Of a stretch of DNA of 44,216 nt, positions 31,000 to 41,861 are shown piece by piece. A program made the position numbers and the translations under genes. A model generated the notes under the pieces. It did not search any database, was not told where the DNA came from, and was given only the letters and a program-made list of their open reading frames with translations. The DNA is from Russula earlei (lineage: Eukaryota; Basidiomycota; Agaricomycetes; Russulales; Russulaceae). The stretch spans positions 1 to 44,216 of the forward strand of contig JAGFNK010000431.1 of NCBI GenBank assembly GCA_025769875.1, read 5' to 3'. Positions within the stretch are counted from its first letter, which is position 1. Each line of letters starts with the position of its first letter.

Positions 31000-32280
31000 T
31001 GACAAACTGGACAAACGACGAGAAATCTTACAACAATTCCATGATTCCCCACCTCAGGACATCCTGGAATAGCCAATACATGGGACTTAGTCAAACAACA
31101 CTATGAAGGACCCAGACTATGACAATTTGTAGAACAATATGTAAAGGGTTGTGCCAAATGCCAGGAATCCAAAACTAACTTACCAAGAAAAAAGGCCACA
31201 ACCTTCCCACTTGACACACATGTTGAACAAGGCCTGTTCCAATATGTATCAATGGACCTCATCACTGATCTACCAAAATCAGAAGGATTTGACAGCATTC
31301 TCACTATCGTTGATCAAGGATGTTCCAAAGCAACCAAATTCATTCCATGCAACAAGACAATCAATGGAACAGGTGTTGCACACGAGTATCTAAAACACCT
31401 CACACCCTGGTTTGGCCTCCCCAAAAGAATCATATCTGACAGAGACCCCCCGATTCACATCAAACTTCCCCAAAGCCCTGTGCAAAAGCCTAGGCATCAA
31501 ACAAAACATGTCAACCGCATTCCACCCCCAAACTGATGGACAAACCAAAAGAATGAATGCTTGGCTAGAACAATATCTAAGACCTTGGACCACAACCCAT
31601 CCACACTCCTGGGCAAGAATGCTCCCCATTGCAGAATACGCACACAATTCATGGAAACATGAGATGTCACGACGATCACCACACGAACTCCTCATGGGAT
31701 TCAAACCCCAAATCAACATAAACCTTGAAGACAACAATGTTCCTGCCTCCACTGATCACCTCAAAGAACTAGAACAATCCAGACACGACACACAACAACT
31801 TTTAGAATGTAAACAACAACCCCTAAGACCTGACATCCCGGAAATGAAAGAAGGAACCCTTGTATGGTTAGAAGACAAGAACCTCAAAACATGAGGAAAC
31901 TGCAAACTAACACCAAAATGTTATGGACCCTTTCCCATTACTAAGAAAATTTCTAAAGTTGCTTACCAACTCCAACTCCCATCATCCATGAAGATACATG
32001 ACGTTTTCCACGTCAACCTACTCCTACCCTATATAGAAACAGAGGAATACGGCACACCATTCACACAACCCCCTCCGATCATCAATAACGAAGAAGAATA
32101 TGAAATCAAAGCTATTTTGAATGCCAGAAGATTTGGACTGAACATGTAAACTTCAATACCTCATACATTGGAAAGGTTACCCAACATTAGATGACTCATG
32201 GGTTGACCACCATGACCTCAATGCCCCAGAACTTCTGAGAGAATTCTACTCCGCCATGGCTGGACGACCCAATGCATAAA
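31000..32280 (+). pseudogene. Gypsy-1 integrase with chromodomain
   Basis: The zinc-binding part (GCAKCQESK) is preceded by stops. The core has SMDLITDLPKSEGFDS (first Asp), IISDRDP (second Asp) and AFHPQTDGQTKRMNAWLEQY. The third acidic residue, normally Glu in TERxN, is Lys here (AAA for GAA at a former CCGAA). A stop follows KNLKT (TGA at 31892-31894). The end reads KVAYQLQLPSSMKIHDVFHV, then EYEIKAILNARRFG and, after a frame change, LQYLIHWKGYPTLDDSWVDH. That is a chromodomain of the chromovirus type, which directs insertion to marked chromatin. Confidence 0.87.
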
Positions 32281-32341
32281 AAGACCACTATTCCTAACCA
32301 ACAACCCCCATCGCTCTTTCCTTCCCCCCAAACATCCCAAC

Positions 32342-33503
32342 ATGTCCTCCAACCTTAACTCACCCATTGCCTCCTCTACTACCCTTGTCCCCACTCCTCC
32401 ATACAATCCGACCCTCATTCCCTTACCAATCTCCAGAGAACCATCCCCATCCACGGCTGCGACTATCAATGCTCGACTCTTAGTGCAACGTGCTGCATGA
32501 CACACAGCAATGATAGCACAAGCCCAAGAACTCTGGCATGAAGAAACCCTTGCCTACCATACTACAGGCTTTTGGCAACCGCTCCCCCACTAGAGGAACT
32601 AACTCTCCAATAGCTCGCAGTCCGTCCTACCACATCCATTCCCCTTCCCCTGATCCTATTCCCATTCCCCCTCAACTTGGTACACCCATCCCCCAACGAC
32701 CGATAGACCTAGTCCTCCTCAATGAAAACTTCGTCCCAGTACCACCACCTGATGACGACATCCCTCCCCCTGCCTACGTAGCACCTGTAGCTCCTGGAAC
32801 AGATACTGTGGCTGAACTACACGAGCTGGGAGATGGCTGGATGGAAGGAAGTCTAGGACTTGACATCTTGATTCCAGACCCAGGAAACGAAGATGATACT
32901 ATCCCCCCACGATTCGTCCTACCCAACCTAACTAATGGATTCCCATCAGTTGTCGCAACATATGGCCCTGGGTGTCCCACTCATCGAATCTCAGTCCAAG
33001 CTTGTGCCGACCCCTACCCTTGTCCTCTCCTCACAACAAAAGACACCTTCCTGTTCCGAGAAGGACTCAAGCACACCAAAGCTGTAAATGAGGCCCTCAT
33101 GTTTGAGGAAGATTTGTCTCTTGAAGCCGAAGTCCTTCGCTACTGATTCGCCATCAAAAAGGCACAGCAAATGGCTAGTCAACTTGTCACTGCTAGAGGA
33201 CGTTACCACGACATGTTGTGGGAAGTTCGAGACAGCAAAGTTAAGTTAGTGAGGGCCAATGCTAAAACCCGACTTGAGCCTAGAATCCTCTTCCAATCCA
33301 TGCCACAGCTAACAGAGCAGGAGCATAAAGATGCCAAGGAAGCGATCATGGATCCATGGTATCAATTTTCCCCTTGTGTCTCTGACAGATGCTCCTGGTG
33401 TCTTGATAGCGGACATGATGTCGTCGACTGTCCCAAGATCACCACCTGTGTTCTCTGTAATCGCCATGGACACAAGGCAGATCTCTGTAGGACCCCACAC
33501 TGA
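32342..33503 (+). pseudogene. Gypsy-1 3' accessory ORF with two CCHC knuckles
   Basis: Between chromodomain and 3' LTR there is a separate reading of about 390 codons with a Pro-rich front (SPSPDPIPIPPQLGTPIPQR). The middle includes LDILIPDPGNEDDTIPPRFV and FREGLKHTKAVNEALMFEED, and the C-terminus carries CSWCLDSGHDVVDC and CVLCNRHGHKADLC, two perfect CX2CX4HX4C knuckles. The frame is open from 32538 apart from one TGA at about 33144-33146, where Arg fits (RY-stop-FAIKK). An upstream part from ATG 32342 is in another frame. Its position and size suggest an element-encoded third protein, likely RNA or DNA binding. The function is unknown. Confidence 0.65.
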
Positions 33504-33617
33504 CGATGCAAACCACACAAGATATGCCAAGTTTCTCGAGATCAACTCCACTATCATACCCATCACTGCATCTCCAACATTTACCCCTATACAGGTTAGA
33601 CCTTAACAAGGGGGTAA

Positions 33618-34108
33618 TGTCACAAGGACTGGTAGATCGGACCGGACCGGCAACCAGATAAGCCTACCTGGACATGTCTTGAGTTTCACACGTGTTTCAT
33701 AACTCACCAAGCCTTGCATGTACCAGACATTTCTTGTGTGTTACAACGATCGCCTCATTGCTACCTTGTGAATACTATTTGATATAGTATCCTATATGTA
33801 TATAAGACTGTCATTTGATGAGAACAAGCTCTAAGCTTGTTCTCCTGTGAATATCACTGGATTCTTGCTTCGGAACTTGTAGGCTTGCAAGCAATCAAGC
33901 AATCGTCTTGTAAAACCTCTCATTCCTCTAAGTCTTTGAATGCGAAGACTTATCGTTTGTCTTTCCTCTCCATGGTACACAATTGCCTTGGCATTGTCAT
34001 CACCGAGATCCCCGAATCTCGTGAGAACTCTTCATTCTTGCTCGACTCAGTGCACACGTCTTGTGTGTGAACCAAATTTGTCAGCGACACTGCCCCCAGT
34101 CAGTGACA
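33618..34108 (+). repeat. Gypsy-1 3' LTR
   Basis: Preceded by AACAAGGGGGTAA as polypurine tract. Same TATA and inverted repeat as the 5' LTR. Ends CAGTCAGTGACA before CCCTC. Confidence 0.9.
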
Positions 34109-34840
34109 CCCTCATCGTGGTGGCCACATTGGCACGTTGTTATCTCACTGCCTGATGGCTCCCTGACTCTGCCATCAATTTGGTAGACGAGGCATGTGCA
34201 AGGTATGTCTCTTCCCACCTTCTTTCTTTGATGCCACATCAGTCACCTCTCATGTAGTGTCCACATGACTCACAAAACTGCTCCAGAAGTGATCAATAAA
34301 CTCCAATGCTGGAAGCTTGAGCTCGAGGTAGAGATCCATGCTCTTGAACATGAAAAGGATGAGGCTTCAAAAGAGTGACTGCACACAGCTCGCAAGGCCA
34401 TTGCAGAAGTGGGTGAGAGACTCGCTCCCCTCATTGCTGCATACAAGAATGAGAAGTCACCATGGCAATGAGGTCAATAGGATTCAAAAGAAGATTGACG
34501 AATTAAAAGCAAAAGCCGATGAGGTGGAGAGAAGGTACGATGTCACCTGCTCTGACTTTGCCATGTTGTCCACCAATTTGGCTTTTCAGGTATTACCTGG
34601 GTACGGCTTCAGACCTATGATACTATGTCCTGCCAGGCCTGCAGAACTGTGTGGAATTTCTCATCACAAAGCAGGTGGAATATGAAAAGGCAAGTCTCGG
34701 AGGCGCTGACATTGTCACCCTGGACCAAGTTGCTGAGATCATGGCTCATTGGACATTGTTCCCCGTCACTCGTCTGATGTCCACAGAGAAGGTGAAGTTG
34801 CTGTGCATGGAAAAAATCTTATTAGAAAGTGTAGTGGGCC
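34109..34840 (+). pseudogene. HSP104/ClpB chaperone, fragment 2 (end of NBD1, middle domain)
   Basis: Directly after the CCCTC duplication the chaperone reading resumes as TLARCYLTA, a stop, then WLPDSAINLVDEACAR. An intron follows (about 34201-34258, GTATGT to ATGTAG), then THKTAPEVINKL, WKLELEVEIHALEHEKDEAS, a stop for Arg, ARKAIAEVGERLAPLI and IQKKIDELKAKADEVERRYD. This is the coiled-coil middle domain that sets Hsp104 apart from other AAA+ proteins. The part ends MSTEKVKLLCMEKILLESVV at the next LTR. Several frame changes are present. Confidence 0.87.
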
Positions 34841-35331
34841 TGTCACCGACTGGGGGCGGTGTTGCTGACAAACTGTTTCACATGTGAGATGTGTGCACTG
34901 AGTCGAACAAGATGTCAAGTTCTCATGAGATTTGGGGGTCTTGGTGACAACACAGCGAAGGCTAGTGTGTACCACAGAGTGGGGAGATAGCGAATAAGTC
35001 TTTGCATTCAAAGACTTAAGAAATGAGGGGATTTCCAAGATGTTTGCTTGATTCCCTGCAAGCCTACAGTCGCAAAGCTAGAATCCAGTGATATTCACAA
35101 GAGAACAAGCTTAAGGCTTGTTCTTTGCTACTGACAGGTTTATATAGACAACTACGTCCTATATCAAATAGTAGACATGAGGTAACAATGAGACGATTGA
35201 GACTAGGACATGTTGGAAGGTGATGGTACATGCAAGGCTAATGAGTCATGAGAACACGCAGGAATTGTGAGGCTTGTCCGGGTAGGCTTGTCCAGTTGCC
35301 GGTCCAGTCCGAGGGGCCGGTACTTGTGACA
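34841..35331 (-). mobile_element. Solo LTR of the Gypsy-1 family, reverse orientation
   Basis: 491 bp, same family as the LTRs at 26679 and 33618 but inverted: starts TGTCACCGACTGGGGGC and ends GTACTTGTGACA. Exact GGGCC duplications at 34836-34840 and 35332-35336. It splits the chaperone pseudogene a second time. It is clearly diverged from the two LTRs of the full element. Confidence 0.92.
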
Positions 35332-36165
35332 GGGCCAACTGAGGCCATAAAGGCTATTGCCAATGCAATTCGCCTGTTGCGTAGCAGCCTAGGCAATTCC
35401 AAAGGCCGATTGCCAGCTTCCTGATGGCTGGCCCTTCTGGTACGGGCAAGACTTTCAAAACGTAAGGATTGATGCACCCCACTCCCCAAAAATCTTCTCA
35501 TTCATGACCATCGCAGCTCACAACAATCCTCTTTGGTTCCCCAGATGCCATGATCCGCATTGATGGCTTGGAATACTTAGAAAAACACTCTATCTCATGA
35601 CTCATCGGCATGCCCCCTGGCTATGTCAGGCATGACTCTGGTGGACAGTTGATGGAATATGTCTGGTGCAAACTGTACTGCATCATTCTCATCAATGAGA
35701 TTGAGAAGGCATCATGAAAATTCGTCATGCTGTTCCTCCAGGTTCTAGATGATGGTTGTCTGACTGATGGCCAGGGTTGGGTCATCGACTTCCGCAACAC
35801 CATGAGCATGATGACAAGCATCCTTGGCGCAGCCTATCTGAATGATATGGGCGATGGGCCCGTGCGACCCTAAACAAGGCAGCTGCCATTCAAGTTCACT
35901 TCCTGCCCGAGTTCATCAACCGCGTCAATGAGATCATCATCTTCATGAGTGGCATCTGTCGTGGCTCGATGTGCGACGCTGTTGCTGACAAACGTACATA
36001 CGTGGTCTCAGTGCACACTTTCTCAAAGGAATATCTTGCACATCGTTGACCTGCACCTGAAAGAGGTGCAGGACCACCTCTCTGAGCGCAAGATGACCCT
36101 TCATGTCGACGACGAGGCAAAAAGCTATTTCGCAGTGCGTGGCTATTTGCCCGCCTACCATTGTA
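35332..36165 (+). pseudogene. HSP104/ClpB chaperone, fragment 3 (NBD2)
   Basis: The reading continues EAIKAIANAIRLLRSSLGNS, then in a shifted frame the second Walker A (GPSGTGKT-like, 35429-35455). After an intron ending about 35546 come MIRIDGLEYLEKHSIS, stop, [37 protein letters not shown] (Walker B with Asn for Asp), FLQVLDDGCLTDGQG, IDFRNTMSMMTSILGAAYLN and, further on, EFINRVNEIIIF and LHLKEVQDHLSERKMTLHVD. It stops near GYLPAYH, before the small C-terminal subdomain, where the Ala/Pro repeat begins. Many stops are present. Confidence 0.87.
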
Positions 36166-36470
36166 GCCCCAGTTGCCATCACCCCCATTGTCTCAATATC
36201 ACCAGCCTAGTCTCACCAGTCGCCACTGTTGCAGCCTCAGTCTTTCCTCAGCATCATCAGCCACCAAAATATTAGTTTTGTCCAACACCAGCATCACAGC
36301 ACCATCGACACCTTTTGCCACCAGCATCATCCAAAAAGACCAAGATGGCCCTGACTTGGATTGGTGTCCTGGAGCGCATGGCCACACACATTGACACACT
36401 CTCACACACACTCTCACACTCCCTCCTCTAGCATCGCCCCAGCGCCTCACCCGACACAACCCCAAAATAA
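36166..36470 (+). repeat. Ala/Pro/Ser-coding dispersed repeat, copy 3 (short)
   Basis: A short diverged copy joined to the end of the chaperone fragment. It again encodes, in the same phase as the other copies, NTSITAPSTPFATSIIQKDQ followed by DGP. A CACTCTCACACA run follows at about 36390-36420. Confidence 0.5.
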
Positions 36471-37549
36471 GAAGTGGAATTTACCCTGAGCACAGCTGAC
36501 GAAGGAATGCCGAACATACCAGTCGTCCCCAGTCCTGCTTTCAGCTGTGTATCATCTGTACTCTTGCCAAGGGACATCCCTAAAAACGACAATTCCTGCC
36601 TGGTATCAGTTGACATCAACTTGGTCGATTCAGTGGGTTGGATCTGAGGGGGAGGTGCTAGGGGAGCTGCGGCACTGAGAGGAGGTTTGGCCCAAGGGAG
36701 GAACTTGACCGAATGTTGGCGCAGCTGACGTCTGACCAAATGCAGTACTTCCAAAGGTGGGATGTTGCCCCAGGTGTCGATGCCTGACCAAATGCAGGTT
36801 GGTTGAAAGTAGGCGCAGCTGAGCTGAACATAAGACTGGGCCGACCAGATTGACCAAATGTGGGCGACAATGTGTGTCCGAAAGCAGGTTGGACAACTTG
36901 AGAAAAAGGACGTGTTGCTGCCACAGGGGCGGTAGTGGCAGATAGAGGCGAGAGGGCGGTTGCCTGCCCCATGCCAGGGTATTGAGCACCCTGAGTATTG
37001 ACAACGTACCATGCTGTGACTGTCCTGTCGCTTGCATAAGCCCAGACAACCGGTGGAGGTGGGATGGACACAGTTTTGCCAGTTGATGTAGTGACATCAT
37101 ATGGGGTTGTGTTCTTAAGGTCCAGTTTGAATCCAATCATTGTCATCTCGTTCTGGTCCACCCACATCAAGTGGCATGGAAGGTGCACCTTCATCAAACG
37201 ACAGCTTCTGCCACTTGTCGTCGACAGTGCAGCAGACAAGCCCAATATCAGAGGTGGTGCTGTCTCCAACTAAAAGGAGAACTTTTGCAGGATCCCATCC
37301 CCTCAGTGTAATCGTGAATGCACCCGGAAGGCGAATACCACTGGGGAAAAAGTTAATTGGGAGAACAATGTCTGTGGAAGTATCTGGACACTTTGTGTCA
37401 TGTATAATGACCATATGTTTCTGGTCAACCTGGGGATCCAGCGGACCAGGAGGGGCAAAGATGGCATAGAAAGCAGGATTAGAGAGCCACATTGTGTGTA
37501 TGAGGCCTTGGCCTTGCATGGTGTCAAGACACGTACTGCTGATCACTAA
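36428..37549 (-). pseudogene. Nup159-like FG nucleoporin fragment
   Basis: On the minus strand: MWLSNPAFYAIFAPPGPLDP, FPSGIRLPGAFTITLRGWDP and LLLVGDSTTSDIGLV. In a shifted frame: MIGFKLDLKNTTPYDVTTST, VVWAYASDRTVTAWYVVNTQ and GAQYPGM, the end of an N-terminal beta-propeller. Then come repeats such as PAFGH, TFGQSG, AFGQAS, TFGSTAFGQTS and TFGQVPPLGQ. Propeller followed by FG repeats fits the cytoplasmic-side nucleoporin Nup159/Nup214. At least two frame changes occur near 37115-37270 and again in the FG part. It is cut on its upstream side by the LTR of the second Gypsy element. Confidence 0.72.
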
Positions 37550-38349
37550 GGACTCAGGAGCAGGTGGGCAAGGGTCGGAACAGATGGTACGCGGCGAAGG
37601 CGGCGTTGAACAGGAGGACGAGCCAAACGACGAGGAGGTACCAGATGGGGACTGGTAAGTGTTGCAAGAGGCAGAGGCGAAGACTAGAGGCCAGTGCAGC
37701 GGAGGGCTTTAAACAAGGCGGTCGTTGAAGAGTACCTTGAAGACGAGGGAGGCTTTAGACTGAGCGGTCGCAGGGGAGTACCCAGGAAGATGAGAGTATC
37801 ACAAATGGACAGTCTGACGACTGCCATACTTCATTGGGGCTTATATACAGTGTACAGGGTCGATTACAAAGACCTGGGACTATTCTAGACTCTTTGGTAC
37901 CATCCAATAGGACTACAGAGGCATAAACTTGCTTGTGTCAAGTTTCAGGCTTACTGAGCGCATTACTGATCATTGTGGAGCGATGACATCATTATGATGT
38001 CACTGTGGAGCGCTTAGTGAGCCTATGAGGTCACTGTGGAGTCGCTCAGTCAGCTATGATGTCATTGGAGCCTGGATGACGTCAGATGATTTATGCAACA
38101 GTTTCTAAGAGTTTGTGCCACTGTTTCGGGTCCTTGGTGGCTGGGTGGCCATGTGGCTGCCACGCGATGATTACCCGATTAGGAAACGGGTGCCTGGTCG
38201 AGTTATAGTGCCTTTGCAATAGGCGATATCTTGCACTGCAGGGGGAATAGCCCAGAAAACGGAAGGGAGTTGGTAATGCAAAATGAGAGAGGTCTCTCTT
38301 GAGTGAAATAGGACCATCTACGGCCAGGACTTGGCCTTGGTTCGTAACA
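37550..38349 (-). repeat. Gypsy-2 3' LTR
   Basis: On the minus strand it begins TGTTACGAACCAAGGCC at 38349, right after the purine tract AAAGAGGGGATGAA. TATATAAGC on the minus strand (about 37840) marks the promoter. GTGGAGC/GATGTCA motifs repeat at 37975-38065. The lower boundary is estimated from where the nucleoporin reading starts. The partner LTR lies beyond the window. Confidence 0.65.
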
Positions 38350-38639
38350 TTCATCCCCTCTTTATAGACTTGTTGCTCCTGCAATGGTAGGGACTTGTTT
38401 CTTTGGGAGGTGGAGTAGTTTGCATATGAAAAGTCGAAGTCTGTTGTTCGTGGGGAATTCTTTCTTGTTTTATGGATTGCTTTGGGGATAGCTGTGGTCG
38501 ATTGAGTGCATGTGAATCGCAGGGGTTCTTTGAGAAGTTCGTTGGTAACAAGGATAAAGGTAGTCGTCGACAGAGGTCATGATGAGAGTTATTGGTTTAG
38601 GGGGTTACTCCTGGTGGGAATTGTTTTAAGCGCTTTCGG

Positions 38640-39840
38640 ATATTTCCGATGGAAGTCTTTGACAAGTGACTTGCGCTCTTGATAGGTTAGAGGCTGGTTC
38701 CCAAGTATTTTCTGCAGCGGTGTACCCTTTCCATTTGACTAGGTATTGGATCCCTTTGCGGTTCGGGGAGAGTCGAGAATTTAAGATCTGCTTCCACTTC
38801 GTATTGCTCTTCTCCTTCGATTAGTACCGGTGGTGGGTTTGAGAAGTTAGGGCCGTGGGCAGCGGTTTCTTTATAAGGTTTGATCAGGGAGTGGTGAAAA
38901 ACTGGGTGTATCTTCCAAGACTTTGGTAGTTCGAGGCGAACAGTTTACTGGATAGGCAGTGGTGACTTTGAATGGTCCGTAGCGTCGAGGGGCTAGTTTT
39001 GCTTTTGGGTGAGTGGTTCGTAGATTTGTGGCTTCCAGCCATACTTGATCCCCTTCTTTAAAACGAAATGTGGAGGATTGAGGTCCTGATTGCTTCATGA
39101 TTTCTGTTGCTCGGTTCAGGGAGGCAGCTACTTCTTCTCTGAGTTGATTTAGTCTTGATAGTCTTTCTTGGATCGAAGGGAACTTTGATGTAAAGGCAAG
39201 GGGTGGAGCAAATGTTGGGTTAAAGCCATACCAGACCTCAAAAGGGGGTTTGTTCGTAGCACTGTGTTGTCTGGCATTATGTGCGAACTCCATAAAGGGA
39301 ATCAGTTCTGCCCAATTGTCTGCTTGATGGTTGCAAAATATTCGTAGGTATTGTTCTAGTTCTTGGTTAACTCGTTCTGTTTCTCCGTCTGTCTGTGGGT
39401 GATATGCTGTGCTTAATGATACTTTGACATTTAGCTTCTTCCATAGTTCTTGAGTAACTTTTGCTGCGAATTGAGGGCCTCTGTCAGATATTATTTGTGT
39501 CGGGAGGCCTATTCTTCTCCAGACATTGTTCATGATTAGTGTCAGCTGTTTCATCCGCTGTGATTGTCTTGTGGCAAGGGGTAATGATTATTGCTTTACT
39601 GAATCGATCTACCACGACTAGGAGGCTGTCAAAGCCTTGTGAAATCGGTAGGTCTGTGATAAAGTCCATGGTAATGCTTTTCCATACTTCTCCGGCTGGT
39701 GTAATTGGTACAAGGGGTGTTTCTGTCTTTGGACGGTTCTTTGTACTCTGGCAAATTGCGCAACCGTTATGTAACTTTTGACATAGGTTAGCATTCCTGG
39801 CCACCAATAGTTTCTGCTGATTAGTTCGTAGGTTTTCCAT
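38640..39840 (-). pseudogene. Gypsy-2 integrase and chromodomain
   Basis: The first part (39840-39484) has CAICQSTKNRP and ITMDFITDLPISQGFDSLLV (first Asp). A frame change near 39540 leads into IISDRGPQFA (second Asp), then YHPQTDGETERVNQELEQYL with the catalytic Glu kept. It continues through FEVWYGFNPTF and KLAPRRYGPFKV, where a further shift occurs after TTAYP. The chromodomain reads YEVEA, then, shifted, YLVKWKGYTAAENTWEPASN down to about 38690. With frames restored it would have all three catalytic acids. Confidence 0.87.
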
Positions 39841-41476
39841 TGGCCAGGATGTCCGGTGGCAAGGGAGTCGTGGTGTAGTTTCAGAATTTTCTTTCTTAGG
39901 GTGTCGTTGTTTGGGATATAGACCTTTCCTTTGAATAATATTAGTCCATCTTCGAGGTTCCAGTCCTGTAAGCCTTTGGATAGTCGTCTTGGTCCATTCT
40001 TTATAATGATTGCTAATGCGTTAGATACTTCTGGGTCATAGTCTTTGCTAGATCGTAGTTGTTGTCGAAGTTCTTGGTCGCCGATTGGTTCTGTAGCGGA
40101 GGTGCGTGTTGCTCTGATTTTAAAAAATTTGTCATCTAGGAGCACCTTTCCATTATTTTCGTTTTGTATCCCCTCTTTAAAGTCTGGCCGCCTGGACAGA
40201 CCGTCTGCTTTGTTCATAGTACCTGGGTGATGTGTGATAGTGAAGTCAAAATTGCTAAGGAGGAGTGCCCATCGGGCTTGTCGTCTCGTGAGCTTTTGTT
40301 TTGTCATGAAGTAAGTCAAGTTATTGTGGTCTGTCCATAGGTCAATGGGGTGTGTAGCGCCTTCAAGGTAGTGTCGGAAGTGCCAAAGGGATAAGACAAT
40401 AGCAAGGAGTTCTTTATCGTAGATCATGTAATTTCGTTGTGCGGGGTCCAAGGATTTCGAGAAATAGGCTACTGGGTGATATCTATTAAATTCATCGGGT
40501 TGTTCCAAGATTGCACCGACTGCAAAGTCACTTGCATCGCAGATGAGTCATAATGGTTTCGTATGGTCAGGTAACATGAGAATTGGGGCCGTTGTGAATG
40601 CTTGGATTAGTTTCTGAAACGCTTGTTCTTCATCGTCTTCCCACTTGAAGGGGTTCTCTTTCTTTGTTAAGTTAAACAAGGGCCGTGCTATTCGAGAGTA
40701 CTGGTGGATAAATCGTCGATAGAAGTTGCAGAATCCTAGAAATGCTTGTACTTCTGTAACATTGGTCGGAGTAGGCCATTTTGTAATGCCTATTAACTTA
40801 TCTTGGTCCATGGATATTCGTCCTTGGGAGATATTGATGCCTAGGTCACTAATAGAGGTTTGTCGGAAAGCACATTTCTCTGGTTTTAAGTATAAGTCGT
40901 AGTCTTGGAGTGTTTTTAGGACCTTATGTGTCCAGTCGTCTAGTTTGTTCAAGGTTTGCGCCATGATTAGTATATCATCTAGATAGACAACCACTTGTTC
41001 AGTGGCAATGTACTTTGCTAGGATGGTGTTCATAAAGCGTTGGAAAGTGGCTGGGGCATTGCAGAGGCCAAATGTCATTATCAGTGGTTCGAAGAGTCCT
41101 AATGGTGTCTTGAATGCCGCGAGGTGTTCATCGCCTTCTCTTAGGCGGATATTGTTGTATCCCCATCGTACGTCAAACTTGGTAAAGTATTGGGCTCCTT
41201 GGAGTTTATCAATCAATTCAGGAATCAAGGGTAGTGGATACGCGTCTTTGACAGTTGCTGTATTCAGGGCTCTGTAGTCTTGTACTGGTCGTAGATTTCC
41301 TCCTTTCTTTTCTACAAAGAAGAATGGGCTGGCAATAGCTGCTTTTGATGGTCGGATTGTGCCTCTTTTCAAATGTTCGTCTAAGTATTCTTTTAGGGCT
41401 TGTAGTTCCTTGGGAGTAAGTCGATAAATGCCAGAATCGCGTCGGGCGACTCCTGGTTTCAGATTGATTGCATGGT
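39618..41476 (-). pseudogene. Gypsy-2 reverse transcriptase and RNase H
   Basis: RT reads from HAINLKPGVARRDSGIYRLT through SPFFFVEKKGGNLRPVQDYR, KFDVRWGYNNIRLREGDEHL, MTFGLCNAPATFQRFMN and VVYLDDILIMAQ (catalytic YLDD) to the end of the palm and connection. Only one stop interrupts it: TGA at 40548-40550, where Trp is expected (PL-stop-LICDASDFAVGAIL). RNase H follows with YDKELLAIVLSLWHFRHYL, WTDHNNLTYF and HHPGTMNKADGLSRRP, then the integrase zinc region with LHHDSLATGHPGQWKTYEL. Apart from that stop it is intact. Confidence 0.92.
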
Positions 41477-41861
41477 TGTTGAACCGGAACCCGAACGGAT
41501 CAAAGAAGGCGAAGACCTTCATACAAGGTTCAAGATCCGCTCATAGATGTTACGTGTTAGACAGAACTTTAGTATATGCGCTTATGGCAATAGGGTTACG
41601 CATAGTATGCTATCTATCACAAGATGCAGCCTTATGCTGCGTCTAGAACGATTCCACATCACGCGTCACTTAATGCGCGATATAGTGGACACCTGTAGTC
41701 ACCTCTTTTGGACTTAGGAACAGCCCTGGGTCATAGAGGTATAAATACCATACTTGTAGACGAGTATACATATCGCTCTACACCCCAATATCGCTTGAGC
41801 ATTAGCACAACCTCTAAGGTGGGTTGCTTGGCCTGTTAGCTGCGCTCTATGCTGCGCAACA
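41477..41861 (+). mobile_element. Solo LTR inserted in Gypsy-2 pol
   Basis: 385 bp, TGTTGAACCGG to GCGCAACA, flanked by exact ATGGT duplications (41472-41476, 41862-41866). TATAAATA at about 41741 gives plus orientation. It breaks the host element between PWDH and HAINLKPG. It is different from the other LTRs in the window. Confidence 0.92.

Larger units (their letters stand above)
26679..34108 (+). mobile_element. Ty3/Gypsy chromodomain retrotransposon (element 1)
   Basis: 7430 bp, LTRs of 499 and 491 bp beginning TGTCACAAGGAC and ending GTGACA. Exact 5-bp duplications CCCTC stand at 26674-26678 and 34109-34113. Order inside: gag, protease, RT, RNase H, integrase, chromodomain, then an extra ORF before the 3' LTR. 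It sits within the chaperone pseudogene. Several stops and lost catalytic residues make it inactive. Confidence 0.93.
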
